A DNA stretch of 64,000 nucleotides from Candidatus Sumerlaeaceae bacterium (GTDB lineage Bacteria > Sumerlaeota > Sumerlaeia > Sumerlaeales > Sumerlaeaceae): the NCBI GenBank assembly GCA_026418615.1, contig JAOAAY010000007.1, positions 62,001 to 126,000 on the forward strand. The letters run 5' to 3'. The notes beneath the pieces are model-generated. The model made no database searches, had not been told where the DNA came from, and saw nothing but the letters and a program-made list of their open reading frames with translations. Shown one piece after another: positions 48,290-58,172 of the stretch. Position 1 is the stretch's first letter. Each line of letters starts with the position of its first letter. The position numbers and the translations under genes were made by a program.

Positions 48290-48449
48290 GACAGACCTCG
48301 CCCTCGTTCAATACAGAATAACACTTAGACACCCCGACTGAAGAGCGCCCTGTTTTCAGACATTCTCGTTGCACACTATCGCAACTCGCAAGCAGCAATT
48401 TTGTGCAGGAAAAGTTGTGGACTACTTTTGTCTGTCTTTGACGCTGCAC

Positions 48450-49160
48450 TCAGAGCCGAGGAGTTCGTGCAAAGGTCAGACAGGTTACCGAGTCCGCTCC
48501 AGCGGCGCGAAGAACCCGCGCACATTCGTTCAGAGTGGCACCGGTCGTGCACACATCGTCCACCAGCAGAATCCGCCGACCGCCAACCCTATGCGTATCA
48601 GCCACTGCAAAGGCCCCGCGGATGTTATCTGCGCGTCGCTCGCGCGGCAAACGCGTCTGGCTGGATGTTGGCCGCACGCGCCGCAAGGCCAGCGCGTCCC
48701 AACGCATGCCCGTGGCCTCGGCGATTTCCCCGGCCAGCAGTGCTGATTGGTTAAAGCCACGGTCGCCCTCGCGAGACCGATGCAGCGGCACAGGAATCAC
48801 CAAATCAAATGACTGGCCGCAAAACTCCTCTGCTAGCGTGGAGAGCATATAGCCGGCCATGAACGGCGCGAACTCCTCCCGGCCGGAATACTTGAGGCGC
48901 TTCACGACCACCGCAGCCACACCATCAAAGACCACGCTGGACCGCACGCTGCGAAACCACAACTCCCCGGGAGGGCAGTCCGGACATCGGGCATCTTCAG
49001 CATAATCCGCATTGGCCTGACCGCACGATGGGCACACAGGCCGGGTAAGAGGCGTTATGTCACGCTCGCACGCAACGCACAACACCCGGCCACGCTCCAG
49101 GATGCGATCGCCACACCCGCAGCAGAGGCGCGGCAGACACAGGTCTGCCAGCGCTTGCAC
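48450..49160 (-). CDS. ComF family phosphoribosyltransferase-like protein
   Basis: A 236-residue protein with an N-terminal zinc-ribbon (CLPRLCCGCG, CVACERD, CPSCGQ, CPDCP) and a C-terminal phosphoribosyltransferase fold with the PRPP loop ILLVDDVCTTGAT. Relatives are ComF/GntX, linked to DNA uptake or metabolism. The track start at 49259 overlaps pgk by 70 bases; the GTG at 49160 gives a family-like N-terminus, but the exact start is uncertain. Confidence 0.85.
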   Translation of the reverse strand: MQALADLCLPRLCCGCGDRILERGRVLCVACERDITPLTRPVCPSCGQANADYAEDARCPDCPPGELWFRSVRSSVVFDGVAAVVVKRLKYSGREEFAPFMAGYMLSTLAEEFCGQSFDLVIPVPLHRSREGDRGFNQSALLAGEIAEATGMRWDALALRRVRPTSSQTRLPRERRADNIRGAFAVADTHRVGGRRILLVDDVCTTGATLNECARVLRAAGADSVTCLTFARTPRL

Positions 49161-49188
49161 CGCATGGCTGATCAGCCGCCAAACTGGC

Positions 49189-50385
49189 TCAGCGGTCGGC
49201 AAGAGCCTCCACGCCCGGCAACTTCTTACCCTCCAGAAATTCCAACGAGGCCCCACCACCCGTTGAAATGTGCGTCATCTTGTCGGCCAGTTGGAACTTC
49301 TTGACCGCCGACGCACTGTCACCGCCGCCGATGACAGTTGTGGCCCCGGACGAGGCTAACGCCTCAGCAATCGCGCGCGATCCGCCAGCAAACTCGTCTA
49401 TCTCAAAAACGCCCACCGGGCCGTTCCAAACAACCGTTTTCGCCTGACGGATCTCGTTTACAAACATTTCGATGGTTTTCGGGCCGATATCCACACCCAT
49501 CCATCCGTCAGGGATGGCGTTGGAGGGGAAGACCTCTCGCGCGACGGAAGCGTCCGGTTTTTCAGTAGACTGGCAGGCCAGCGAATCCACCGGTAAAAGG
49601 AGTTTTTTGCCTGCGGCTTTGGCCTGATCCAAAGTTTTCAGAGCCACCTCAAGGGTTTCCGGCTCAAAGAGCGAGGAGCCGATCGAGCCGCCCTGCGCCT
49701 TGACGAAGGTGTAGGTCATGCCCCCGCCCAGCAACAGCACATCCACCTTGGTCAGCAGATTGGCGATGACGGCAATTTTCGAAGAAACCTTAGACCCGCC
49801 TAAGATCGCAACAAACGGCCGCTGCGGATTGCTCAGTGCGTCATCAAGATATTTGAGTTCCTTCTCCACAAGGAACCCGGCCACGCTGTCCTTGAGGTGC
49901 TTGGTGATGCCCTCCGTTGAGGCATGAGCACGATGGACTGACCCAAAAGCGTCCTGCACGAAAATGTCTGCCAGAGAAGCGAGTTTCTTGGAAAACTCCG
50001 GGTCGTTCTTTTCCTCCTCCGGGTGGAAGCGCACATTCTCCAGCAGCATGACATCGCCGTCTTTCAACTCAGCCGCGAGTTTCTCCGTCTCCGGACCAAT
50101 GCAGTCGGGTGCCATGATGACCTCTTTGCCAAGGTGCTCGCTCAGACGCTTGGCACAGGGCGCAAGGCTCATCTCCGGCACGGGTTTGCCTTTGGGTCGC
50201 CCCAGATGCGACGCTAAGATGACACGCGCGCCCGCATCTATGAGATACTTGATCGTTGGCAGCGACGCTTTGATGCGCTTATCATCCGTGATGACTCCAT
50301 TCTCGAGCGGCACATTGAAATCCACGCGAACGAACACGCGCTTGCCACGCAGGTCGGTCAGATCGGTAAGAGTTTTCTTGCTCAT
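49189..50385 (-). CDS. pgk: Phosphoglycerate kinase
   Basis: A 398-residue glycolytic kinase making ATP from 1,3-bisphosphoglycerate. [40 protein letters not shown] and [13 protein letters not shown] are family signatures, with GGGDSASAV near the end. The ATG at 50385 (MSKKTL) has AGGGA six bases upstream; the 115-residue extension in the ORF track is not real. It is separate from the gap-tpiA-pfp cluster by 25 kb. Confidence 0.97.
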   Translation of the reverse strand: MSKKTLTDLTDLRGKRVFVRVDFNVPLENGVITDDKRIKASLPTIKYLIDAGARVILASHLGRPKGKPVPEMSLAPCAKRLSEHLGKEVIMAPDCIGPETEKLAAELKDGDVMLLENVRFHPEEEKNDPEFSKKLASLADIFVQDAFGSVHRAHASTEGITKHLKDSVAGFLVEKELKYLDDALSNPQRPFVAILGGSKVSSKIAVIANLLTKVDVLLLGGGMTYTFVKAQGGSIGSSLFEPETLEVALKTLDQAKAAGKKLLLPVDSLACQSTEKPDASVAREVFPSNAIPDGWMGVDIGPKTIEMFVNEIRQAKTVVWNGPVGVFEIDEFAGGSRAIAEALASSGATTVIGGGDSASAVKKFQLADKMTHISTGGGASLEFLEGKKLPGVEALADR

Positions 50386-50550
50386 GGCTGATCCCTGTCC
50401 ACAACATTTGTGGGTGAATGGCAACCACTTAGCGCGGCTGCAAGAGATGAGCGTCCGACGACACACCGCCGTATCAATGAAAAAGCGACTCCTGCACTCT
50501 TTGCCCACGCAGTTCGCACATTTGCACCGCTGCGTAGTATCGCATTGCGT

Positions 50551-51897
50551 ATGACTCAGTTTGCCGTTAACGAGCCGGCTGAAAAGCCCGCAGCGTTCTA
50601 CCGGCCCGACATGGCCCGTTTGCGCCAGATTGCGGCTGCGGCTCCGGTCGCCGACGAGACGATGGCCAGCCATATTCTCCGGCGGGCAGGGGAGCCGCTG
50701 GCGCTTGCAGATTTGGCCTCGCTGCTGCATGGCGTTTTATCCGGTGACCGTCGAACCACGGTTGCCGTGTTACAGGCCTCAGCACGAATTCGCCGACACT
50801 TGTTCGGCGATTGGGTCGTTCCTATGGCTCCCGTGGAGATTGCCAACACCTGTGCCAGCGACTGCCTGTTTTGTGGTTGGCGGCTTTCCAACCGGGCGAT
50901 GAAACGCATGCGACTGCCCGTGGATCTTGCCCTTCTGCAGGTCGAGTATCTGCTCGATCTGGGGATCCATTACATTGAGTTCGTCAGCGGGGACGACTTG
51001 CGCGCCGTTCGCGAGACGCTGCCCGTGCTCATCCGCGAGACACGCGATCTATTCCGCCGCCGCGGTGTGGATGGTAAAGTCTCGTTCTGTACCCTCGCCC
51101 TGACACAGGTGCAGTACGGTGCGCTTCGTGAGGCCGGAGCAGACAACATGATTGTCTGGCAGGAAACCTACGATCCCACAGTATTCCGGCAACACATTGT
51201 CGGGGGACCGAAGGCATTCGGAATAGGCGACGATTGGAAAACCGTTCCCGACGGTGACGGCTGTCAGTTTCGCATCGAGTCTCAGGAGCGCGCGCTCCGC
51301 GCCGGTCTCGAGGTCGCCGTCGGCAGCATGCTGGGCTTGAATCCCGATATTTGCACGGAATTTCTCGCGACTGTTGAACACGCGCGCTATCTTGCCGCCG
51401 AGTACGGTGCCTCGCCAGATCATCCCATCATCATCGGCATGCCCGTGTGGAACCCCATTACCACCCACGAGACGGACCTGCGGCCCGGGGCGATGCCTTC
51501 GCTGGCGCAGGTCTTTCCGGCTCTTGCGGCGCTCTATCTGCTTGCCCTCCCCGACCGCGGCACTTGGGTATTTCCGAATTGCCGCGTTCCCATGCGCACT
51601 CAGGTGGAGGCTGTGCGAGCCGCAGGAGCATTTACCTCGACCGAGGTGAAACTGGGTCCGGGAGGGTATCTGCCGTCAATCCTGCGCCGTCTGGACGCAT
51701 CTGATCCGGCGGCCGCAACAAAACTGAGGTCGCGGGTGCTTTCGTTGCTGCGCGAGGTCGAGGGGGATGCGGAATCTCTCGAACGCGCGCTTGACGAACG
51801 GGAACAGTTCGTCCATCATTATCATGCCCACGAAGTGTATGCCCGCGAACTCCGGCGAAACGGCCTGCGCCTCGCAAGCGGGACCCGCATCCCGTAG
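50551..51897 (+). CDS. ThiH/HydG-like radical SAM enzyme
   Basis: A 448-residue radical SAM protein. The cluster motif CASDCLFC (Cys-X3-Cys-X2-Cys) lies near residue 110. [30 protein letters not shown] and GSMLGL follow the ThiH/HydG layout (tyrosine lyases). The C-terminal HydG auxiliary cluster motif (CxxC) is absent, favouring ThiH or an uncharacterised sister group. The ATG at 50551 is used. It stands alone: no thiG, thiS or hydE/F genes are adjacent, although thiE-thiL are 40 kb away. Confidence 0.82.
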   Translation: MTQFAVNEPAEKPAAFYRPDMARLRQIAAAAPVADETMASHILRRAGEPLALADLASLLHGVLSGDRRTTVAVLQASARIRRHLFGDWVVPMAPVEIANTCASDCLFCGWRLSNRAMKRMRLPVDLALLQVEYLLDLGIHYIEFVSGDDLRAVRETLPVLIRETRDLFRRRGVDGKVSFCTLALTQVQYGALREAGADNMIVWQETYDPTVFRQHIVGGPKAFGIGDDWKTVPDGDGCQFRIESQERALRAGLEVAVGSMLGLNPDICTEFLATVEHARYLAAEYGASPDHPIIIGMPVWNPITTHETDLRPGAMPSLAQVFPALAALYLLALPDRGTWVFPNCRVPMRTQVEAVRAAGAFTSTEVKLGPGGYLPSILRRLDASDPAAATKLRSRVLSLLREVEGDAESLERALDEREQFVHHYHAHEVYARELRRNGLRLASGTRIP

Positions 51898-51955
51898 GCG
51901 AGCCACGCCCGATCATCAGGCGACCGCCCGAGGAGATGCATCGGAAACCCGCCCT

Positions 51956-53575
51956 ATGAAAAAAAAGCGTCGGCCATCAGCGGTTCAGGCTCTCGAGTCG
52001 GCTGGATCCGGCTGGCGTTTGCTTGCAAAACCGGCGACCGGTTTGGCCGTGCTGATCCTGATCGCGTTCGGGCCTTCTCTTCCGGGAGGTTTCCTGTGGG
52101 ATGATGTCTCGCTCACCGACAATGTGCTTGTCCAATCGCCCGGAGGCCTTCGCGAAATCTGGCTGAATCCGCGGCTAAACGAGTGGGAGGATAACTATTG
52201 GCCGCTTGTTTACACCACCTTTGCCCTTGAGCATCACCTCTGGGGCTTGTGGCCACCCGGATATCGTGCCGTGAATCTCTTTTTGCACTTTCTGGGCACG
52301 CTCTTGCTATGGCGAGTGCTGGTTCGTCTCTCTGTTCCCGGAGCATGGCTCGGCGCGGCGCTTTGGGCGCTCCACCCGTTGCGCCTGGAATCGGTGGCTT
52401 GGATTATCGCCCGCAAAGATGTACTGGCTGGCCTGTTTGGACTGGCTTCGGCATGGCTGTTTTTGCGCCACGACGAAACGCGGCGGCCCGCATGGCTGCT
52501 GGCCTCGGGAGCGGCCTTCATTCTCGCTTTGCTGAGCAAAACTACAGTTCTGCCTCTCCCGTTGGCGCTCGCCGTTTTGCTCTGGTACCGGCATGGACGG
52601 CTCGAGCGCCTCCACGCAGGTCCGCTGGCCGCTATGCTGGCAATCGCAGCGCTCGTCGGGGGGATGCAAACCTGGTATGTCAAACAAGGCGGAGGCGACA
52701 CGCTTGGTTTCACCTTCGCCGAGAGGATTGGCATCGCCGGGCAGAACTTTTGGTTTTATGTGCGCCATGTTTTGTTGATGCCGGTGCCGGTAGCCCTGCA
52801 CCCCCGACCCGCTGGTGCGCCGGCGCTTCCGTGGTTAGTCATCTATCCGCTGACTGCCGTCGCACTGGTGGCCGCCGCACTGGTCTTTTCGGCGAAAATA
52901 GGTCGCGGACCGGCTGCGGCCTTGCTCGTATTCTCCGTAATGCTTATTCCCGTATCCGGCATTGTCGAGTTTGGCTTCATGCGCCTGTCCTTTGTAGCCG
53001 ACCGGTTCAGTTATTTTCCGGCCATGGGGTTGCTGGCGCTGATTGGCTCTGGTCTGATGCTCGCTATTCGGCGTTTTCAACGCGCCGGGTTGTTTGTGGC
53101 TTTCGCACTCGTTGCGGCGTCCGCGGCATTCACGGCGTACGAATCTCAAAAATATCGCGACGCCCTGACCTTCTGGAGCGCTCATGTCCGGCGCAATCCT
53201 GACGCGTACGAAGCGCACCACCAACTTGGGCTTGCCCGGGCGCAGGCCGGCGACCTCGCAGGAGCCCGGGAAGCATTCGAAACGGCCCTGCGGTTGAAGC
53301 CCGACTATGCCGAGGCGCGAAACAATCTCGGCATGGCATTGCTATTTTCCGGCGATGCCGCTGGTGCGCGGGCCTGCTTTGAGCAGGCCTTGCGCCTCAA
53401 ACCCGATTATGCCGAGGCCCACAACGCCATGGGCGTCTTGCTGGCGCAGGAAGGCAAACATGCGCAAGCGTTGAAATACTTCGACAAGGCGTTGCAGTTG
53501 CGCCCGCTCTTCCTCGACGCCCAAAAGAACGCCTCACAGGCGCGCCGGGACCTCGGGATCAGTTCGGGGCCTTGA
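51956..53575 (+). CDS. TMTC-like multi-pass membrane protein with C-terminal TPRs
   Basis: A 539-residue protein with about ten transmembrane segments followed by three near-identical TPRs (about residues 420-530, each ending LRLKPDYAEA or similar). The loop HPLRLESVAWIIARKDVLAG is the hallmark of the bacterial relatives of TMTC/PMT-type glycosyltransferases (GT-C fold). The TPRs would face the periplasm. A glycosyltransferase role is inferred. The ATG at 51956 begins a basic N-terminus MKKKRR. It ends 17 bases inside the 3' end of the convergent GH38 gene. Confidence 0.8.
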   Translation: MKKKRRPSAVQALESAGSGWRLLAKPATGLAVLILIAFGPSLPGGFLWDDVSLTDNVLVQSPGGLREIWLNPRLNEWEDNYWPLVYTTFALEHHLWGLWPPGYRAVNLFLHFLGTLLLWRVLVRLSVPGAWLGAALWALHPLRLESVAWIIARKDVLAGLFGLASAWLFLRHDETRRPAWLLASGAAFILALLSKTTVLPLPLALAVLLWYRHGRLERLHAGPLAAMLAIAALVGGMQTWYVKQGGGDTLGFTFAERIGIAGQNFWFYVRHVLLMPVPVALHPRPAGAPALPWLVIYPLTAVALVAAALVFSAKIGRGPAAALLVFSVMLIPVSGIVEFGFMRLSFVADRFSYFPAMGLLALIGSGLMLAIRRFQRAGLFVAFALVAASAAFTAYESQKYRDALTFWSAHVRRNPDAYEAHHQLGLARAQAGDLAGAREAFETALRLKPDYAEARNNLGMALLFSGDAAGARACFEQALRLKPDYAEAHNAMGVLLAQEGKHAQALKYFDKALQLRPLFLDAQKNASQARRDLGISSGP

Positions 53576-56432
53576 GCCAAACCTCGAGCGTCAGGATTTT
53601 CTTTGGCGCAATGTCAAACGATGTCGTGTTGCCCGCGACAGCCACTTGCGGAGCCGGCTCCACCGGTTCTTCGTTCATCGTCACCAGCCGCGCCTCACGA
53701 ACCGGTGACGGCCAGACCACTTGCGCGCGCTCTGGTCTCGGAAGCGGATTATACACGCGCAGCACAACGGAGTCCGGCCGGTCCTCAGCGCGTTTGAGAG
53801 CGCTCATCACCAGCGTGTTGGGGCGCAATTCCAACAAAGAGCCATCCCGCGGCAGATCTCCCTCGCCGCGCCCCGCTTGCGCGGGGATGAGAGGCAACTG
53901 GAAATCCTCTGCCTCGCGAATCAGATTCGCGTCGCTCCATGTGCCCGCATGCGGAACGATGGCGTATCGCATCTGCAGCGTGCCGGGCACTTGGCTCAGC
54001 GGCTGATCCGGGCGACGCTCCCAACGCCAACTGACCGTGCACAGAGTTATCTCGTAAGCCCGCATCAAAGTCAGGATCAATGTGCGCGACGGGTCATCGG
54101 TCACTTCGTACTCATGGATACCCTCGGTGATGAGTGCCAGACCGTGGGTACCGTCTGAAACGCCCGCAAAGCGCAGACACGGATACATGGGATTGATGGC
54201 CTGACTGTACGGGTGGTCCGGCGGACGATCAATCACGCGCTCGACCACATCGCAGGGAGTCTCGGCGTAGGAATGCGTGGCTGAGTCCAGACCGGTGGGG
54301 AAGTAGGCACGGATGCGGTGGTTGCGGGCGCGGTTATCAATCGTCGTGTGGACATCCACGCGCCGCGCGCCTCGCCTGAGCGTAAACAGCGACTCCACGA
54401 CGCAGTCCTCTTCACGCTCACCGCGTCGCGTGTAATGGTGGCTGTCATCATGGATGAGGCCGGTCGGCACACGCATCGTGTAGCGAATGCGCACGGTGGC
54501 CGAGAGCGGCGTGTTCTCGATCAAAGAAATCGCCACCTGCGAGCCGCGACTCGAGATGTACTCATCCATGCCGGCCCCGCGCGACTCCCAACCCTGTCCG
54601 GTCTCCGCACTGTCCACTAAGTAATGGACACCGCCAAATGTGCGCCCGGTAGCCTTGTCTGTGATGTCGAGCGTACCATCAGGATTCACGCGCACGACCA
54701 GATGCTCGTTTTCCATGTGGTGGGGCGAAGTCGCCACGCGCTCCTTGCGGCCTTTGGGCTCGCACCGGCGCACGGTGTAGGACCGGTAACCCAAAGCGGG
54801 GACATCCTCCGCGCGCACCTGAACTTTGCAATTCCAGCCCAGCAAAGCGTTTGTCAGATCGGTGTTGTCCCGTACCGTTTTCTCCGAGGGCTTGCGGTAC
54901 ACGAAACACCAATCAGCCGGTCGGCCCGAGGAATCGAGTATTTCGAAATCCGGCATCGCGCAGTCATGCGGCGTGTCCAGGTATGCATCCACCACTTCCG
55001 TGCGCGCACGCGGGGACGGGTTGAACACGGTCAGGGCCAATTCGTCTGCGGCAAGGGCTGAGTTGTCAATTCGCCGCTGGATGGCTCCGAGCGCGTCGTC
55101 AAGCACCACATCCGAAAGCGCCCGCACTTGGTCCAGCGCATAAAGAGCGTCGGTTTCCAATTTGTCCACGCCCGTTCCGCAAACAGTGTCATGGGGGTGA
55201 CACTTCAGAAGGTGCTTCCACGCGAGGTCGAGGTAGGACTTGGGATATTCGAGCCCGCCGGTCATCCAGGCGACCGCGGCGAAAGGCTCGGCAAGACGGA
55301 TGAGCGCTGCTTCGGACCGGGCCTGAGCGATCCGCTGACGCGGGCGGCTGGACGCGGTGTGTTCAAGATTCGTGACTAATGGCGACGGCGGGCCCGGCTT
55401 GCGCATCTCGCCTTCAAAGGTTTTGAGCGCTGCAGGGTCTACAAACTGTTTGAGTTCGTTCGCGTAGGCCTCGAGCGTGCTGAAAAAGACCTCCTCGCCC
55501 GGTTTCAAGAATTTCTGAATCTCCCGAACAATCTCCGCCTCGAGCGGATCAGGCTTGCTTGTATCCATGCCCTGCATGAGCGCGATGACGGGCGTCGAGC
55601 ACAGTTCCTTTTCCTTCTCGATCAATTTCCGGAACGCGGGTTCAAGACGGTCGCGGTGCATGTCAAGTTTGGGGCGCAGGAGGAAGTAGTGCTCGTATTC
55701 GCGCGCCGCGTTGACGCGTTTGAAAGGCAGGCCGCCCCGACGCCAGTCATAGAGCCGTTCGGTAAATTCGCGTCCGTAGACAACGGGACGCCATACATCC
55801 ATGAAAAAATTATAACGAGCCTTGGTGCCAAAGCGCGAACACAGGGCCGTTGTGCCATCGGGCGATTTCCAATAGAATTCTGCCACGCCGCTCTCGAAAT
55901 GCGTGATCCCGCGGTAAAAGAAAATCACATCAATTCCGAAACCGGCATAAATCTGGGGAAACTGGCTGACCTGGCCAAAGCCGAATGGCGTGTATCCGGT
56001 TTTCATGACGCGCCCGAACCGTGCGGCCACGCGGTGTCCGATGAGCAGGTTCCGGATAATACTCTCGCCGCTGATGGTGTTGCAGTCGGGAGCCGTATAC
56101 CACGGCCCAATGCACAGCCGACCTTGCTGGACAAACTCTTTAATCCGCTCCTCGTTCTCGGGGCGAATCTCGAGGTAATCCTCGAGGGGCACGGTTTGCG
56201 AGTCGAGAAGGAAGGTGTACTCCGGAACCTGATCAAAGATCTCGATCAGGCGGTCGAGGAATTCGACCGTCAGCCGTCGCGTCTGCTGGAATTCGAGCGT
56301 CCACTCTCGGTCGAGGTGGGAATTGGGAATGAAATGCCCGCGGAGCAGCACTGGAGCAGGATCGGGATTTTCGGGGGACGCCTCAGAGGCCGGCTTGCGT
56401 GCCTTGCGCGAGGCAGGCGCTGTTACTGACAT
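53559..56432 (-). CDS. Glycoside hydrolase family 38 alpha-mannosidase
   Basis: A 957-residue cytoplasmic GH38-type enzyme. The zinc motif HFIPNSHLDREW (His-X-Asp) lies near residue 35, and YTPFGFGQVSQFPQI and the region around SWRWERRPDQPL are family-like. The catalytic Asp lies in the GPWYTAPDCNTISGES neighbourhood. It resembles bacterial MngB-type enzymes. I prefer the ATG at 56432 (GGAG seven bases upstream) over the one at 56465. There is no signal peptide, so the substrate is imported or endogenous. Expression is likely controlled by the palindromic site upstream. Confidence 0.9.
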   Translation of the reverse strand: MSVTAPASRKARKPASEASPENPDPAPVLLRGHFIPNSHLDREWTLEFQQTRRLTVEFLDRLIEIFDQVPEYTFLLDSQTVPLEDYLEIRPENEERIKEFVQQGRLCIGPWYTAPDCNTISGESIIRNLLIGHRVAARFGRVMKTGYTPFGFGQVSQFPQIYAGFGIDVIFFYRGITHFESGVAEFYWKSPDGTTALCSRFGTKARYNFFMDVWRPVVYGREFTERLYDWRRGGLPFKRVNAAREYEHYFLLRPKLDMHRDRLEPAFRKLIEKEKELCSTPVIALMQGMDTSKPDPLEAEIVREIQKFLKPGEEVFFSTLEAYANELKQFVDPAALKTFEGEMRKPGPPSPLVTNLEHTASSRPRQRIAQARSEAALIRLAEPFAAVAWMTGGLEYPKSYLDLAWKHLLKCHPHDTVCGTGVDKLETDALYALDQVRALSDVVLDDALGAIQRRIDNSALAADELALTVFNPSPRARTEVVDAYLDTPHDCAMPDFEILDSSGRPADWCFVYRKPSEKTVRDNTDLTNALLGWNCKVQVRAEDVPALGYRSYTVRRCEPKGRKERVATSPHHMENEHLVVRVNPDGTLDITDKATGRTFGGVHYLVDSAETGQGWESRGAGMDEYISSRGSQVAISLIENTPLSATVRIRYTMRVPTGLIHDDSHHYTRRGEREEDCVVESLFTLRRGARRVDVHTTIDNRARNHRIRAYFPTGLDSATHSYAETPCDVVERVIDRPPDHPYSQAINPMYPCLRFAGVSDGTHGLALITEGIHEYEVTDDPSRTLILTLMRAYEITLCTVSWRWERRPDQPLSQVPGTLQMRYAIVPHAGTWSDANLIREAEDFQLPLIPAQAGRGEGDLPRDGSLLELRPNTLVMSALKRAEDRPDSVVLRVYNPLPRPERAQVVWPSPVREARLVTMNEEPVEPAPQVAVAGNTTSFDIAPKKILTLEVWLKAPN

Positions 56433-56500
56433 GGTCGAACTCCATAACTGACTGTAATTGAACATTAACTCCGTACCGCCACCGGCCGACGCGGGTCAAT

Positions 56501-56529
56501 GATAAATGTAAGGGCTTACAGGCAATCAA
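56501..56529 (-). promoter_or_regulatory. Candidate promoter of the GH38 gene
   Basis: On the minus strand TTGATT and TTTATC are spaced by exactly 17 bases, about 35 bases upstream of the first possible start. The spacer contains a perfect palindrome, described separately. Confidence 0.5.
56507..56520. promoter_or_regulatory. Operator-like palindrome TGTAAG-GG-CTTACA
   Basis: A perfect 14-base inverted repeat with 6-base arms lies directly upstream of the -10 hexamer, inside the promoter spacer of the alpha-mannosidase gene. This placement is classic for a repressor operator of the GntR/LacI type. No regulator gene is adjacent. Confidence 0.55.
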
Positions 56530-56667
56530 AAAGTTTGTCTGGGAACCTGCAGAGGCAAAAAGCAAAGTTTTGATGTCACACACCGCGCCCAAGACAAAAC
56601 GCGGAACTAGGATTGAGAGTTCCCAGCAGACAACAAACCTTGGAAATCTCGGCCGATAGTGAATCGA

Positions 56668-57183
56668 TTAGATGTAACCGCTTCCGCGGGCTCGGCTCGC
56701 ACCGAACGGATCCAGCCCGGGTGCGCCCGGAGCCGTTCCACCGCCGGGCTGCGTCGGTTCCGGAGTGCCTCTATAAAGGGGGACTTTATTTTTGCGGTTC
56801 TCGTCCTGCTCTTTCTGCAGCCGGCTCACTTTATCCTCGAGTGTTTCCCCAAAACTTCGCCATGGCGTGTTGACGGCCGGCACGGGATAAACCTCGCGCA
56901 CCGCCTGCGCGGGGATGAAACCAATCTGTCCGGCATACGGAATGGTGACCCATGTATCCGTGACGCCAAACGACATCACCCGGGAGCCCGGTTGCAGGTA
57001 GCCGATGACCGCACCGTCGGTGAAGGACCGCACGGGCACGGAGGCACCCGCGCCGTCAGTGACCTCTTGCCATACAGGTTCACCGTCAATTCGAGCCTTT
57101 CCTTTGTCGGCGGCCGGTGATGCCCATGCCAGCGTGAATACCGCGGCGACCAGCGCCGCGACCTGCCATGTGGTGCGTCGCAT
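56668..57183 (-). CDS. Secreted SH3-like domain protein
   Basis: A 171-residue protein with a signal peptide (MRRTTWQVAALVAAVFTLAWASPAA). One bacterial SH3-like domain follows at about residues 45-95 (SFTDGAVIGYLQPGSRV, TWVTIPYAGQIGFIPAQAV). Then come a short coiled-coil (LEDKVSRLQKEQDENRK) and a Pro/Gly-rich tail. It probably binds peptidoglycan or another envelope component. Between it and the GH38 start are about 200 bases holding the GH38 promoter. Confidence 0.7.
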   Translation of the reverse strand: MRRTTWQVAALVAAVFTLAWASPAADKGKARIDGEPVWQEVTDGAGASVPVRSFTDGAVIGYLQPGSRVMSFGVTDTWVTIPYAGQIGFIPAQAVREVYPVPAVNTPWRSFGETLEDKVSRLQKEQDENRKNKVPLYRGTPEPTQPGGGTAPGAPGLDPFGASRARGSGYI

Positions 57184-57353
57184 CCGTGTAACTCCGTTTG
57201 AGCGGAATGCCTAACTTGAGGCGGTATCTATCAGCGGTTTGCAACATGATTTCTACCTGCAGACGACAGCCCGCTTCATGCCACGCTCACGCTTTCCTCA
57301 AGAACAGAACTGGACAGTGCTCCATATCGTAGCCAGACCTTCGACACCTTGCA

Positions 57354-58172
57354 ATGAACGATAGAATCCGACAAATTCTCGAGGAGGTGGCCGCCGGTCG
57401 TCTGGAGCCAGCCGAGGCCGAGCGCCTGCTGGCTGGCCTAGGCGTGGCCTATGCTGAACTCGGCCACACAAAATTGGATCTGCACCGCCGCACTCGCCGT
57501 GGGATAGCCGAGGCCATCTATTGCGCGGGTAAAACGCCGGACGAAATCTTGGCCATAGTCCGGCGCCTTGATGCGTCTGGTGAGCCGGTTCTATGCACGC
57601 GCATCGAACCGTCGGCCGCAAGGCGCGTGATGCGCGCTGTGCGCGGGCTTTGCTATGCCGAGCGTGCCCGCTTGCTCTACCGCCCGCGGACAGAACCGCC
57701 TTTGTCAGAAGACACGATTCTCGTGCTCACGGCTGGAACATCGGATGGCGCCGTGGCCGAAGAGGCTGCTATCTGCGCCGAGATCATGGGAAACCGGGTC
57801 TTAAGGATCTCCGATGCCGGCGTGGCCGGTATCCATCGCCTGTTTGGAGCCGCGGCTGATGCCATGCGTACGGCGCGCGTCATTATTGTGGTCGCCGGCA
57901 TGGAAGGCGCTCTGCCGAGCGTTGTCGCCGGTCTCGTGGCGGTGCCGGTCATCGCTGTCCCGACGAGCGTCGGCTACGGCGCGGCATTCGGCGGGATCGC
58001 GGCAATGCTGGCCATGCTCAACTCATGCAGCGGCGGCGTCGGGGTCGTCAACATTGACAATGGCTATGGCGCGGCCGTGCTGGCGCACCTGATTGTTCAC
58101 GGCCGGCCGCAGGACCCGCCCACGGTGCCTGCTAATCCCCGGCATCGCGCGAAAGGCAGGGGGGTGCGTTGA
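57354..58172 (+). CDS. larB: LarB, nickel-pincer nucleotide biosynthesis carboxylase
   Basis: A 272-residue LarB that carboxylates nicotinic acid adenine dinucleotide in making the nickel-pincer cofactor of lactate racemase-type enzymes. The PurE-like core is visible: VLTAGTSDGAVAEEA, GMEGALPSVVAGLV, VPTSVGYGAAFGG and NSCSGGVGVVNIDNGYGA. The N-terminal ILEEVAAGRLEPAEA helix is also typical. Its stop overlaps the larC start (TTGA). The remaining genes larA and larE are not in the window. Confidence 0.94.
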   Translation: MNDRIRQILEEVAAGRLEPAEAERLLAGLGVAYAELGHTKLDLHRRTRRGIAEAIYCAGKTPDEILAIVRRLDASGEPVLCTRIEPSAARRVMRAVRGLCYAERARLLYRPRTEPPLSEDTILVLTAGTSDGAVAEEAAICAEIMGNRVLRISDAGVAGIHRLFGAAADAMRTARVIIVVAGMEGALPSVVAGLVAVPVIAVPTSVGYGAAFGGIAAMLAMLNSCSGGVGVVNIDNGYGAAVLAHLIVHGRPQDPPTVPANPRHRAKGRGVR

